A DNA stretch of 64,000 nucleotides from Erythrobacter dokdonensis DSW-74 (GCF_001677335.1 NZ_LZYB01000003.1:1-64000), one strand, 5' to 3'; shown: positions 51,339-59,779, numbered from the stretch's first letter. The notes: a model not told the origin generated them from the letters alone. Made by a program: numbers and translations.

Positions 51339-51996
51339 AATTGCGATCATCAGCCAGAAGGGCGGTGCGGGTAAGACCACGCTGGCGATCCATCTCGCTG
51401 CCGCAGCCGCCCGGGCGGGACGGGTCAGCCTGCTGATCGACACCGACCCGCAGGCCAGCGCCTCGCAATGGGCTGAGTGGCGGAAAGGCGCGCCGCCGGA
51501 GGTGATCGACAGCGCGCCGCCACGCATTCCGGCCAAGATCGCTGCGGCGGCGGCACAGGGCGCCGAGCTGATCGTGATCGATACGCCGCCGCATGCCGAT
51601 CTTGCTGCCAGCAAGGCAGCCGAGTGCGCCGATCTGGTGTTGATCCCGTGCCGACCCAGCGCCTTCGACCTTGCGGCGATGCGCACGACCATCCGTCTGG
51701 TCGAGCTGCTGGCGCGTCCCGCCTTTGTGGTGTTCACCGCCGGGCCGCCCCATGCCCCGCACATCTATGCCGATGCCCGTGAGCTGGTGACCGGGTTCGG
51801 CGGCCAGACCTGCCCCATCATCCTGCCGGACCGCGCCGCCTATCGTCACGCGGTCGCAGCCGGGCAGACCGTGTTCGAGCTTGATCCCGACGGCAAGGCA
51901 GCGGGCGAGATCGAACAGCTGCACATGTGGGCATGTGAACAGCTCCACATGTCCACACGTTCACAGTCTCAGGCCCATGAGAGGAAATCCGCATGA
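51307..51996 (+). CDS. parA: ParA-family partition ATPase (small type)
   Basis: 229 residues, with no N-terminal DNA-binding domain. Deviant Walker A KGGAGKTT at 18-25 (preceded by TIAIISQ), switch I DTDPQASASQWAEW and Walker B ELIVIDTPPHAD identify a ParA/Soj-like ATPase. Small ParAs of this kind normally pair with a ribbon-helix-helix centromere-binding protein; one follows with a 4-bp overlap. The last ~25 residues (EQLHMWACEQLHMSTRSQSQ) are encoded by TGTGAAC/CACATG repeat DNA and do not look like ParA family sequence. Confidence 0.9.
   Translation: MTTPSHSHTQTIAIISQKGGAGKTTLAIHLAAAAARAGRVSLLIDTDPQASASQWAEWRKGAPPEVIDSAPPRIPAKIAAAAAQGAELIVIDTPPHADLAASKAAECADLVLIPCRPSAFDLAAMRTTIRLVELLARPAFVVFTAGPPHAPHIYADARELVTGFGGQTCPIILPDRAAYRHAVAAGQTVFELDPDGKAAGEIEQLHMWACEQLHMSTRSQSQAHERKSA
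51922..51965. repeat. TGTGAAC repeats inside the 3' end of parA
   Basis: CACATGTG (51922-51929), TGTGAAC (51934-51940), CCACATG (51946 on) and inverted GTTCACA (51959-51965) lie within the last 75 bases of parA coding sequence. They share the words found upstream of parA and downstream of the RHH gene. Confidence 0.6.
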
Positions 51997-52256
51997 ACCG
52001 ATTCGCCAACCTTGCCGATCGCAAGCCCAAGGATGAGGCACAGGCCGCCGCGCCTGCCTCGCCACCACCCATCGCTCAGGTCCCGACCCCGCCGAGCCGC
52101 GTCGGCCGCAAGGCGATCTCTGGCTACTTCGCGCCTGAGCTGTCGCTCGCCCTGCACACCTGTGCCCGCCGTCATGGCCTCAGCCTCCAGGACCTCATGG
52201 CCGAAGCCTTCGACGACGTCCTTCGCAAGTACGGCGAGAGCCCCATTGGCCGCTAG
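51993..52256 (+). CDS. Ribbon-helix-helix partner of ParA (ParG/omega-like)
   Basis: 87 residues. A flexible Ala/Pro-rich N-terminus (DEAQAAAPASPPPIAQVPTPP) precedes a compact C-terminal RHH domain (AISGYFAPELSLALHTCARRHGLSLQDLMAEAFDDVLRKYG), the same layout as ParG and related centromere-binding proteins whose disordered tail stimulates the ATPase. It overlaps parA by 4 bp. The TGTGAAC repeats around the two genes are its probable binding sites. Confidence 0.75.
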   Translation: MNRFANLADRKPKDEAQAAAPASPPPIAQVPTPPSRVGRKAISGYFAPELSLALHTCARRHGLSLQDLMAEAFDDVLRKYGESPIGR

Positions 52257-52326
52257 TCGATCCCGGGAACAAGAGAAAAGGCAGGATTTTGAGGGGTATG
52301 AGTTGAAGTGAGAATGTGAGACTATG

Positions 52327-52362
52327 CCCATGTGAACGTGTGAACGTGTGAACATGTGGGCA
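52327..52362. repeat. Tandem TGTGAAC array, candidate parS/centromere
   Basis: TGTGAAC occurs at 52331-52337, 52339-52345 and 52347-52353, an exact 8-bp period, flanked by CCCATG on the left and CATGTGGGC on the right, so the array is bounded by inverted CCCAYRTG-type words. RHH partition proteins such as omega bind tandem 7-bp heptads. The array is 75 bp after the RHH stop. Confidence 0.65.
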
Positions 52363-52412
52363 CCACCCCAAGGGCTCGTGGTGCAACAGCCCGTCAATGA
52401 CAGGAGATATCC

Positions 52413-52730
52413 ATGCGACTGTTCCGACGGCTGACCGGCCTGTTCACCAGCCCGAGCACCCCGCCGGGCGCCCCCATCGACGAGGGGCCCAGAATAAACC
52501 CGGCCACCGGCCTTCCCATGATCACCCCCGGCATCGGCGGCGTTGATGTCGGCGGCAACCCCTTCGGCGTGAATCTGGACCGCCGGGACGATCACCACAC
52601 TCACCACAGCCACCACGACCATCATCACCGTCATGACCATCACCACCATGATTTCGGGTCGACCGGCAGCAGCTTCGATCACTGGTCGGGCACTGGCGCG
52701 GGCGGGTTCGATCATACGCGCAGCGATTGA
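52413..52730 (+). CDS. Small His-rich protein
   Basis: 105 residues with AGGAG upstream. The N-terminal half reads MRLFRRLTGLFTS... then INPATGLPMITPGIGGVDVGGNPFGVN, a motif I associate with small hypothetical proteins of mobile elements. Residues ~59-81 hold about 14 His among Asp and Arg (DDHHTHHSHHDHHHRHDHHHHD). This could bind nickel, zinc or copper. There is no signal peptide. Its role in the element is unknown. Confidence 0.6.
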   Translation: MRLFRRLTGLFTSPSTPPGAPIDEGPRINPATGLPMITPGIGGVDVGGNPFGVNLDRRDDHHTHHSHHDHHHRHDHHHHDFGSTGSSFDHWSGTGAGGFDHTRSD

Positions 52731-52815
52731 TGCAGCGCTGTTCAGCGAGCTTCCATCGCGCTGACCGCTCGGTTGAACGCACCGGCGGCCCAACCATCAG
52801 AATGAGGAGATCACC

Positions 52816-53340
52816 ATGACTGACTGCAACTCCCGCGACGTTCCGCATCTTGGTACCTTGCCGCGCCCCGGCCTCATCTCGCGCGTCCGGTTCTTCGCGA
52901 GCCGTCACCCGGTCGCTGTCGCAGTGCCATTGGCGCTCATCATTGCGTTTGGGGCAGCAACGCTCGCGGCATTCGCTCTTGAGTTCTCGCCCGAGCGCAG
53001 GGGAGTGTTCATTCCCGGCGTGGTTGCCATCAGCCTGACCGCCGTCGGCATGGTGATTTTGCCCGCCACTGCGCGCATGCACAGCATTGCCAGCAGCCGC
53101 GATATCGCCGCAGCTTTGGTCGCTGCAACCGACCGGGAACGGCCTCATTTGCTTACCGAGATCGAGGGACGGCTCTCAAACCGCTATTGGCGCGCGCCGA
53201 TGACCGTTTTCCAGCTTGTCATGATGTTCCGCGAGGTGAGGCAGCTCCATGGGGAGCGGGCCTATCGCAAGCAGCTGCAAGAACAAGCAGCACGCGCCGA
53301 GCAGGAGAGGTGTCTCGCGAAGCTGGCGGAAAGGCGGTGA
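52816..53340 (+). CDS. Small membrane protein of the plasmid-like element
   Basis: 174 residues with GAGGAGA before the ATG. Two membrane helices lie near 32-54 (PVAVAVPLALIIAFGAATLAAFAL) and 66-84 (GVFIPGVVAISLTAVGMVIL). A cytoplasmic C-terminal half ends in a charged helix (EVRQLHGERAYRKQLQEQAARAEQERCLAKLAERR). I do not recognise the family. It is the last gene that reads in the direction of the element. Confidence 0.6.
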   Translation: MTDCNSRDVPHLGTLPRPGLISRVRFFASRHPVAVAVPLALIIAFGAATLAAFALEFSPERRGVFIPGVVAISLTAVGMVILPATARMHSIASSRDIAAALVAATDRERPHLLTEIEGRLSNRYWRAPMTVFQLVMMFREVRQLHGERAYRKQLQEQAARAEQERCLAKLAERR

Positions 53341-53530
53341 TTTCGGGCGGGAGGCGCGCTCGGCCTATGGCGGCTTTCAGGATACTTTCTCGTCCGCGCT
53401 CATGACCGTTCGTGGGTGGATTCCTGAAGTTCAGCTTTTACTCTACTGGCCGTGGAAGGAAGGGACGTGTTCATCTGGGATCTCGTCCCGTGCAGCAATG
53501 CGCGCGGCTTGCAACCGATGCTTCCCGATC

Positions 53531-55546
53531 TCAATTCTTTGGATTGACGATTGATGCAATCCGCTCGGCGACCAAGACGAGATGCCAATCCCCATCAGCG
53601 CTTCCGATCAGCGCTGCACCAAGCGGGGGTTCAGCTTTGCCAACAGCAATAGGCAATGTGATCTGAGGTAGGCGGGGATAGGCCGAAAGGGGGCACATCG
53701 CCGGCTCGCCCGCACCCGGCCGGGTTACATCCAGCAAGCCGGGCCAGGCAAGCGTCGCTGGCATGATCAATCCATCAAGATCAAATCTCGCAATCGGGCC
53801 GACGACAGCGGCGCGTGCCGCCGCGAGTGCTGTTTCGCGCCTCTCGCGAGCATCGGCATCCTGCCTGGCTCCGGCCAAGGCTGCCAGATCGGCCCGTTCC
53901 TCAGCAAGCAGGTTGGGCGAGTTTGCAAGGTCTTGCAGGCTTCTCGGGTCGTCCCGAAAGGCGAGCCAGTCCGTCAGTGCTGCGGCCACCGGGTAGCGAT
54001 CGGGCGCCGCGCGCAAGGCGGCCCGGGCCGAGGACCAATCTGGCAGGGCAACTGGAACCAGTTCGATTCCGGCAGCGCGAAGCCGATCCATCACACGGCC
54101 AAATTGCACGCCAACCTCGGCAGAGATTGGCGGCAAGGTATCCGGCCATGGTTCGATCAATCCGAGGCGGATAGTCTGCGGTGCGTCGCCAGACGGTGCC
54201 TGCCCGGTTAGGGCCTCAAGAACCTGCTGCAAGTCACCCGCCCGGGCAACAATCGGCCCAACCGTATCGAGATCCGGGTCGAGCGGTCGTGCGCCCTGAT
54301 AGGGCAGCAATCCCACAGTCGGCCGGATCGTCGCGATGCCGGCGTGGCTGGCAGGCGTGCCGAGCGACCCGCAGGTGTCGCTCCCCATCGCGAGTGGGAC
54401 GATTCCCGCGGCCACAGCAATGGCGCTGCCGCCGCTGGAGCCTGTCACCGTAAGGTCGGGGTGGATCAGCCCGCGCAGCCGCCCTGTGGCGCGGTGCATG
54501 CCATAATCGCCGAAATCCTCGTCATAGGCAGTCTTGCCGAGGACCACCGCGCCCGCCGCGCGGAGCCGTTCGACGATCAGGGCGTCCCGGGGCGCGGCGC
54601 GGGGAAGCGGCTCGGCCAGAGCCAGAGTCGGCAGGCCCGCGACATCGATGATGTCCTTCACCGCCACCGGAAGCCCTGCCAGCGGGCGTTCATCGCCGGG
54701 CGCCACGCGGCGCGCCTCAGCATAGGCTTGAGGATGAATTGCCGAAAGGGGCGTGAGGCCGGGTGAGCGGGCCGCCAGCCAAGCGGCGTGGGCAAGGCTG
54801 TCTTCGAGCAGCGCCTCAGCCCCCAACTCCTTCCGCCATGCCTGCCACTGCGCAAGGGCAGCGGTCCGGCCACCTGCCAGCGACCGGCCGCCGCCGCCAT
54901 TCCACCCCATAAGAGCGCGGGTCTGTGCAGCGCTCAGCCAGTCCAGCGCGGGCTGCGGCGCGTGGCCCGCCGGGGTCATTGCTGCCAACACCGCCTTGCG
55001 TTCGCCGGGGCGGAGATCGAGGGTTACTTCCCACGCTATGTAGCCGGGATCATGGCCCGGATAGGTAGGTGTGCCCGCTGGCCATCCATTGACCAGCCTG
55101 CCGGGGATGCTGCTTTCCAAATGCCAGCCCGCAGCGCTGCGCCAACCTGACGCCGTGTGAAGGGCGCTCGCCCTGTCACCCGGCAGATAGGCAGTCCAGC
55201 GCAGGCGCACTGTGGTTGGCTCCATCCCGTGATTGGCGAGCGATTCGAGGAACACGATTCGCCCGTCGTCGGCGTGCATCCGGCCGCGGGTGAGGCTGAC
55301 GTCGCCCCGGATCGCCGGGCGCAGGCTGTCGGCGCGCGCGCCATCCTCGGCGATGGCGAGATCGAGCGCCGGGCGCGGCGGAGCATTCCCGGTTGCAAAG
55401 GAGGCGAGGCCCAGCGTCGCCGAGCCGACCACCACCGCACCGCTATCGAGCGTCAGGGGGCGCTCCTCGCGCGCCGCTGCCGCACCCGCTGCCAGAGCGA
55501 GACCGAACAGGATCAGCAGGCGACCAAGGTGCAAATGCCCCCGCAT
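53531..55546 (-). CDS. Exported amidase-signature hydrolase with an unknown N-terminal domain
   Basis: 671 residues from the ATG at 55546, which shares a base with the stop of the upstream esterase gene (TGATG). The frame is open upstream to 55939, but that part overlaps the esterase. A signal peptide is seen (GRLLILFGLALAAGAAAARE). Residues ~30-250 form a Trp-containing, beta-rich-looking region of no recognised family. The amidase signature follows: Lys297 (LPVAVKDIIDVAG), cis-Ser371 (VTGSSGGSAIAVAAG) and nucleophile Ser394 (GSDTCGSLGTPASHAG). It should hydrolyse an amide bond in the periplasm. It is coupled to the CocE-type esterase, so both probably process one imported or surface substrate. 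Confidence 0.85.
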   Translation of the reverse strand: MRGHLHLGRLLILFGLALAAGAAAAREERPLTLDSGAVVVGSATLGLASFATGNAPPRPALDLAIAEDGARADSLRPAIRGDVSLTRGRMHADDGRIVFLESLANHGMEPTTVRLRWTAYLPGDRASALHTASGWRSAAGWHLESSIPGRLVNGWPAGTPTYPGHDPGYIAWEVTLDLRPGERKAVLAAMTPAGHAPQPALDWLSAAQTRALMGWNGGGGRSLAGGRTAALAQWQAWRKELGAEALLEDSLAHAAWLAARSPGLTPLSAIHPQAYAEARRVAPGDERPLAGLPVAVKDIIDVAGLPTLALAEPLPRAAPRDALIVERLRAAGAVVLGKTAYDEDFGDYGMHRATGRLRGLIHPDLTVTGSSGGSAIAVAAGIVPLAMGSDTCGSLGTPASHAGIATIRPTVGLLPYQGARPLDPDLDTVGPIVARAGDLQQVLEALTGQAPSGDAPQTIRLGLIEPWPDTLPPISAEVGVQFGRVMDRLRAAGIELVPVALPDWSSARAALRAAPDRYPVAAALTDWLAFRDDPRSLQDLANSPNLLAEERADLAALAGARQDADARERRETALAAARAAVVGPIARFDLDGLIMPATLAWPGLLDVTRPGAGEPAMCPLSAYPRLPQITLPIAVGKAEPPLGAALIGSADGDWHLVLVAERIASIVNPKN

Positions 55547-57327
55547 CACCGTGATCCCATGGCCGGACGCAGTGGCAGGAACAGCGGCGCGGGTTGCTGC
55601 GGCGTTTGGCGGATTGTGATGATCTGCTCGCCGCCGTCGGTCGCAGTCTCCTGCGCGACCACGCCGCCGCCGGCGTAATTCATCTCGAAAATGGCTGACG
55701 GGTTGGAATGGAGCGCCAGTTGCAGCCGCGTCCCCGCCGCAAGCCGCCGCGCCACGAAGCCGAACCGGTCGAAGCGCACTACTTCGTAGCGCCCCGGCTG
55801 CATCAGTTCCTCGCGCGCGTCGCTGTTGCGGTGCCGCAAGCGCACGACGTCGAAGCCGATCCGGATGCGCGTGCCATCGGGCGTCACCGCGATCAGGCTG
55901 GCGAAGATGTCGCCATCCGGGCGACTCGACGCGACCCACGCCGAGAAGCGCGGCATGCCGACAAGGTCCATCGGCTGATCGAGCGGGGCGGTTTCGAACA
56001 CCAGACCATCCGCGCCGAGCGCATCGATATCGCCAAGGTCACCCGGCAGGGGTTCGAACCCAATGGGGTTGGCAAGCGCGCCGGTGCGGGTGTCGAGCCG
56101 GTAACGGAAGGTGGCGGCTGCGGCCCTGTCAGCAAGCGCGCCGCGACCGTCTCTGCCTTTGGCGAGAAAATAGGGCCGCGCCCCGTCCAGCGTTGCAAGT
56201 GAAGGCGCAGAGCGCCACTCGCCGGTGCCGAGCACGAAATAGGTGAGGTGGTCGGCGAGGAAAGCCGGGCGCGGGCCGTCCTTCAAGGTCCAGTCGTACC
56301 AGGCGAGGTGAAGCGCGTTCATGTCGATCACCGACTGCGGATCGACGGCTTGGCCCGCCATCGTCTCGCGCGGGGTGCGGGTGCCGCCGTGGTCCCACGG
56401 GCCGATCAGGACAAAGCTGTTTTCGCTCGCTCCGCCCCGTGCCGCCAGCCAGCGGGCGTGGTGGGCAAGCGCGCCGCGCTGGTCGCCGTCGAATTGGCCG
56501 GTGATGGTGAGCACGGGGATCTCGAGCCCCGCAAGTGCGGCATCCGACGGCGCGGCCTTGCTCCAGTCGGCAGGGGTAGCCGCAAGCCATGCGCGCGCAA
56601 TGGACGCACGCGTGCCCGAACGTGCGGCGAGATCGGCAAAAGCTCGGCCCTCGCGCCGCTGCGCGCGGGTCGCCTCGGCCCAGCCTGCATCGTCAAAGGC
56701 GGTATCGAACCAGTCGCTGCGGCCTTGCAACGCCTGGAGCCACTGGAACTGGTAAGTGAGGTTGACCCGCCCCCACCCCGGATAGTCGACCCCCGGAAAT
56801 ACCGCTGCCGCGGGCACGATTGTGCGGAGTGCCGGGGGACGCTGTCCGGCAGCCGCCCACTGGGAATAGCCGAGATAGGACCCGCCCCACATGCCGACCC
56901 GGCCATTGCTCCACCGCTGCGCCGCTGCCCAGGCAATGGCGTCGGCGGCATCGCTGCCGTCGTGCGCGCTGAAGGGTTCGAACGCCCCCTCGCTATCGCC
57001 CCGGCCGCGCGAAGAGACGGCGACGAAGACATAGCCATGCGCGGCAAAGAACCGCGCGCGGGGCAGCAGCTCCTGCACGGCATAGGGAGTGAAAGAGAGG
57101 ATTACGGGCAGCGGTGTGTCGCTCTGGGGCCGAAACACATGAGCCGAAAGCCGCGTCCCGTCGCGCGCCGTCACCGCCAGATCGGCTTCATGCACCAAGT
57201 TCGCAGCGGCTACACTGGCTGGCTCCGCTGCCCTTGCTGGTGGGGTCCCTAGAACGCTGCACACCAGAGCCAGGGCAAGAAGAAGGCCGCGCGCGCACCG
57301 ATTGGTGCGACGGGTCTGTTCAATCAT
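55546..57327 (-). CDS. Exported CocE/NonD-family alpha/beta hydrolase (X-Pro dipeptidyl-peptidase type)
   Basis: 593 residues from the ATG at 57327. A signal peptide (CARGLLLALALVCSVLGTPPARA) is followed by the alpha/beta-hydrolase domain with nucleophile Ser150 in WGGSYLGYSQW, Asp280 in TGQFDGD and His313 in GPWDHGG. The C-terminal jelly-roll region (FSAWVASSRPDGDIFASLIAV..., YEVVRFDRFGF) is that of CocE and cephalosporin-acylase-like enzymes. They cut esters, amides or proline peptides. It is divergent from a TonB-dependent receptor and shares the promoter interval with its perfect dyad. Confidence 0.9.
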   Translation of the reverse strand: MIEQTRRTNRCARGLLLALALVCSVLGTPPARAAEPASVAAANLVHEADLAVTARDGTRLSAHVFRPQSDTPLPVILSFTPYAVQELLPRARFFAAHGYVFVAVSSRGRGDSEGAFEPFSAHDGSDAADAIAWAAAQRWSNGRVGMWGGSYLGYSQWAAAGQRPPALRTIVPAAAVFPGVDYPGWGRVNLTYQFQWLQALQGRSDWFDTAFDDAGWAEATRAQRREGRAFADLAARSGTRASIARAWLAATPADWSKAAPSDAALAGLEIPVLTITGQFDGDQRGALAHHARWLAARGGASENSFVLIGPWDHGGTRTPRETMAGQAVDPQSVIDMNALHLAWYDWTLKDGPRPAFLADHLTYFVLGTGEWRSAPSLATLDGARPYFLAKGRDGRGALADRAAAATFRYRLDTRTGALANPIGFEPLPGDLGDIDALGADGLVFETAPLDQPMDLVGMPRFSAWVASSRPDGDIFASLIAVTPDGTRIRIGFDVVRLRHRNSDAREELMQPGRYEVVRFDRFGFVARRLAAGTRLQLALHSNPSAIFEMNYAGGGVVAQETATDGGEQIITIRQTPQQPAPLFLPLRPAMGSR

Positions 57328-57351
57328 GAAATCGCCTCTTTGCAATTCAAG

Positions 57352-57369
57352 GTGATGTTACTACATCAC
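57352..57369. promoter_or_regulatory. 18-bp perfect dyad in the divergent esterase/receptor promoter
   Basis: GTGATGT-TACT-ACATCAC lies in the middle of the 70-bp interval between the CocE-type gene and the TonB receptor gene. Arms of 7 bp match exactly. It also contains a T-N11-A core (57353 and 57365), as LysR regulators require. One bound protein could control both directions. The cognate regulator is not known; the LysR gene at 61283 is the nearest candidate. Confidence 0.6.
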
Positions 57370-57397
57370 ATCGCAATAGATTCAAGCGGGGCACAAT

Positions 57398-59779
57398 GTG
57401 ACGACCTTCAAGGCATTTCTCCTCGGCGGCATGGCCGCGATCATTGCCCCTGAAGCCGTGCAGGCGCAACAGACCGAAGACGGCGATACGCCGACCGGCG
57501 ACATCATCGTCACTGCGACCAAATCGGAACAGCGTCTGTCCGATGTCCCGCTCTCGGTCGCGGCGATTGGTCAGGATGATCTTGAGCGTTTCGGCGCCCA
57601 GGACGTAACCGCGTTGCTCGGCCGCGTCGCGGGCCTTTCGATCGAGACGGGCCAGCCCGGTTTCACCCGCTTCGTGATCCGCGGGGTCAATGCGGGCGGC
57701 CAGTTCGGGTGGCGACAAGGCGCGGCGACCGCGATCTACATCGACGAATCCCCGCTGACGACGCGCACCAATTTCTTCTTCGCCAGCCCCGATATCAACC
57801 TTTTCGACATGGCGCGGGTCGAGGTGCTGCGCGGGCCGCAGGGCACGCTTTACGGCGCCAGCGCGATCGGCGGGGCGATCCGGGCGATCCCCAATGCGCC
57901 CGATGCAAGCGGCTATTCGGCAGTTGTCGAGGGCGAGTTGTCCGCGACGCAGGATGCGGGCGATCCGAACTATGCCTTGCGCGGGGCCATCAATATCCCG
58001 CTGATTGCCGATCAGCTTGCGGTGCGCCTCGTGGCGAATCACGTCAGCAACGCAGGTTTCATCGACGCGATCCTGATCGACGATCAGGACTTCATCGCCG
58101 AAGCCGCCACCGCGCCCCGGATCGAAGACTACAACAGTCAGGAGCGCACCACGCTGCGCGCGGCGCTGGCCTGGACGCCGACCGACCGCGTTCGCATCCA
58201 GCCTGCAGTGACCTACCAGCTCAACCGCGCCGATGGCGCCGGCGACTTCGCGCTCAACAGCTTCGGCAAGCGCGACCGGGCGACAGTCTTCGCCTTCAAC
58301 CCCGCCTTCGAACAGGACGGGCGCGCCTATGAATTCGTGCGCGATGAATTGCTGCTGCTCTCACTCAATGCCGCGGTCGAGATCGATGCGCTGGGCGGCC
58401 TGACCCTCTCCAGCATCACCAGCTGGCAGGATCGTAGCGCCACGGGGCGGGACGATTCCGTGGCCAGCAACGGTGCCTGGGTGATCGGCTTCGGCCTTGA
58501 TGACGCCTACACTGGTTTCGATCCCTCCTTCGGCGATTTCGGCACCGATGTGCGCCAGTTCAGTCAGGAGCTGCGGCTTGCCACCACGGGCGATCAGCGC
58601 GTGCAGGTGGTGGGCGGCCTGTTCTACAACCGCCTGCGCCAGCGCGACACCATCCGCTACAGTTTCGAAGGCACTGCGCAGGCGGTTTTCGACACCTATG
58701 GGATTGTCGATCCGGTCAGCTATGACGGTATCGACCGCTTTGCCGAGGACGAATACGCCGCCTTCGCCAATCTCGACTGGCGGATTACCGACAAGGTCAC
58801 TCTGGGCGGGGGTCTCAGGGTCACACATTACGAACAGGACCTCTCGCGCGGCGCGGCCTTCCCGGCCTTTAGCGATCCGGGCGACCTTGCCGACCCGGCC
58901 TTCCTTCAGGCAGAAGAGACCGTGCTCACCCCGCGCTTTGTCGCCAGCTTCCAGCCCACCTCTGAATGGCTCGCCTATGTCTCGGCGACGCGCGGCTTCC
59001 GCACCGGCGGCGGCAATCCGCCGGAGAACCTGCGCGGCCAGTGTCCCAACCGCGCCGATTTTCCCGCTCAGCCCGATCAGTTCGATTCCGACAGCGCCTG
59101 GTCTTATGAACTGGGCGGCAAGTTCGCGAGCCGCGACGGGCGCTTCACGCTGAACGCCGCCGCCTATCAGCTCGACTGGTCGGACATCCAGACTGCGGTG
59201 CTGTTCACATGTTCGGATAACAGCGTGATCTCCTACACCGGCAATGCGGGCGATGCGCGCATCCGGGGCTTCGAGCTTGACGGGAGCGTGGCGATAACCC
59301 CTTCGCTGCGGCTGTTCGGCAGCGCCGCCTATACCGATGCAGAATTCTCCGAAGACGCGCCGGAGGCTGGAATTACGGGCGGGCAGCCGCTGGGCTATGT
59401 CCCGCGCTGGACCTTCAACGCCGGTGCAGCATGGGAGCAGCGTGAGCCGCTGTTTGGTGATTGGCGCGGACATGGCTCGCTGGACTGGCGGCACGTTGGC
59501 GAGCGGATCGATCCGCAATATGGCCCCGCCGCCAACCCCGATTTCGGCGCGGACCTGCCCGCGCAGAACATCGTCGACCTGCGCTTGGGGCTGCGCAACA
59601 CCCGCATTGATGTCTCGCTGTTCGCGCGCAACCTGTTCAACGAGGACGTGGCGGTGCAGCAGCTCGCGCTGTTCGCCACCAATGCCTTCCGTCCGACCGG
59701 CATCGACACGCGCACGATCCGCGACGAGGTGGTGCTGCGACCGCGCACCATCGGGATTGCGGCGCGCCTCAGCTACTGA
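57398..59779 (+). CDS. TonB-dependent receptor of the hydrolase cluster
   Basis: 793 residues from a GTG at 57398 (the ATG just before it is out of frame and stops at once). A short signal peptide (FKAFLLGGMAAIIAPEAVQA) and a plug with IIVTATKSEQRLSDVPLSVAAIG, VAGLSIETGQPGFTRFVIRGVN and VEVLRGPQGTLYGASAIGGAIR are followed by a barrel ending in IGIAARLSY. This plug type is common in sphingomonads for organic substrates rather than siderophores. Its divergent pairing with two periplasmic hydrolases suggests that it imports their substrate. Confidence 0.9.
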   Translation: MTTFKAFLLGGMAAIIAPEAVQAQQTEDGDTPTGDIIVTATKSEQRLSDVPLSVAAIGQDDLERFGAQDVTALLGRVAGLSIETGQPGFTRFVIRGVNAGGQFGWRQGAATAIYIDESPLTTRTNFFFASPDINLFDMARVEVLRGPQGTLYGASAIGGAIRAIPNAPDASGYSAVVEGELSATQDAGDPNYALRGAINIPLIADQLAVRLVANHVSNAGFIDAILIDDQDFIAEAATAPRIEDYNSQERTTLRAALAWTPTDRVRIQPAVTYQLNRADGAGDFALNSFGKRDRATVFAFNPAFEQDGRAYEFVRDELLLLSLNAAVEIDALGGLTLSSITSWQDRSATGRDDSVASNGAWVIGFGLDDAYTGFDPSFGDFGTDVRQFSQELRLATTGDQRVQVVGGLFYNRLRQRDTIRYSFEGTAQAVFDTYGIVDPVSYDGIDRFAEDEYAAFANLDWRITDKVTLGGGLRVTHYEQDLSRGAAFPAFSDPGDLADPAFLQAEETVLTPRFVASFQPTSEWLAYVSATRGFRTGGGNPPENLRGQCPNRADFPAQPDQFDSDSAWSYELGGKFASRDGRFTLNAAAYQLDWSDIQTAVLFTCSDNSVISYTGNAGDARIRGFELDGSVAITPSLRLFGSAAYTDAEFSEDAPEAGITGGQPLGYVPRWTFNAGAAWEQREPLFGDWRGHGSLDWRHVGERIDPQYGPAANPDFGADLPAQNIVDLRLGLRNTRIDVSLFARNLFNEDVAVQQLALFATNAFRPTGIDTRTIRDEVVLRPRTIGIAARLSY

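Larger units (their letters stand above)
45808..53340 (+). mobile_element. Integrated plasmid-derived mobilizable element (repC-mob-relaxase-parA-RHH)
   Basis: Seven consecutive plus-strand genes between two chromosomal-looking TonB receptor regions carry plasmid functions: replication (repC), mobilization (RHH/membrane protein and MobF relaxase) and partition (ParA and RHH protein with repeats), followed by two small accessory genes. Coupling protein, type IV secretion genes and integrase are not seen, so transfer would need a helper. How it entered the chromosome is unexplained, and the ends are approximate. Alternatively, the whole window could be a large secondary replicon, but the complete flagellar regulon and housekeeping genes make a chromosome more likely. 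Confidence 0.65.

Noticed and set aside
45440-53530. Attachment-site direct repeats bounding the plasmid-like element
   Set aside because: I compared the intervals next to both ends by eye and found no shared word longer than a few bases; no tRNA gene or integrase is present to guide the search.
53341-53530. Possible remnant of a truncated conjugation gene after the last element gene
   Set aside because: The short frames there show no recognisable transfer-protein motif; nothing can be supported.
55547-55939. Upstream extension of the amidase frame by 131 codons
   Set aside because: It lies fully inside the CocE-type esterase gene and is Arg-rich; the ATG at 55546 with a signal peptide and TGATG coupling is a better start.
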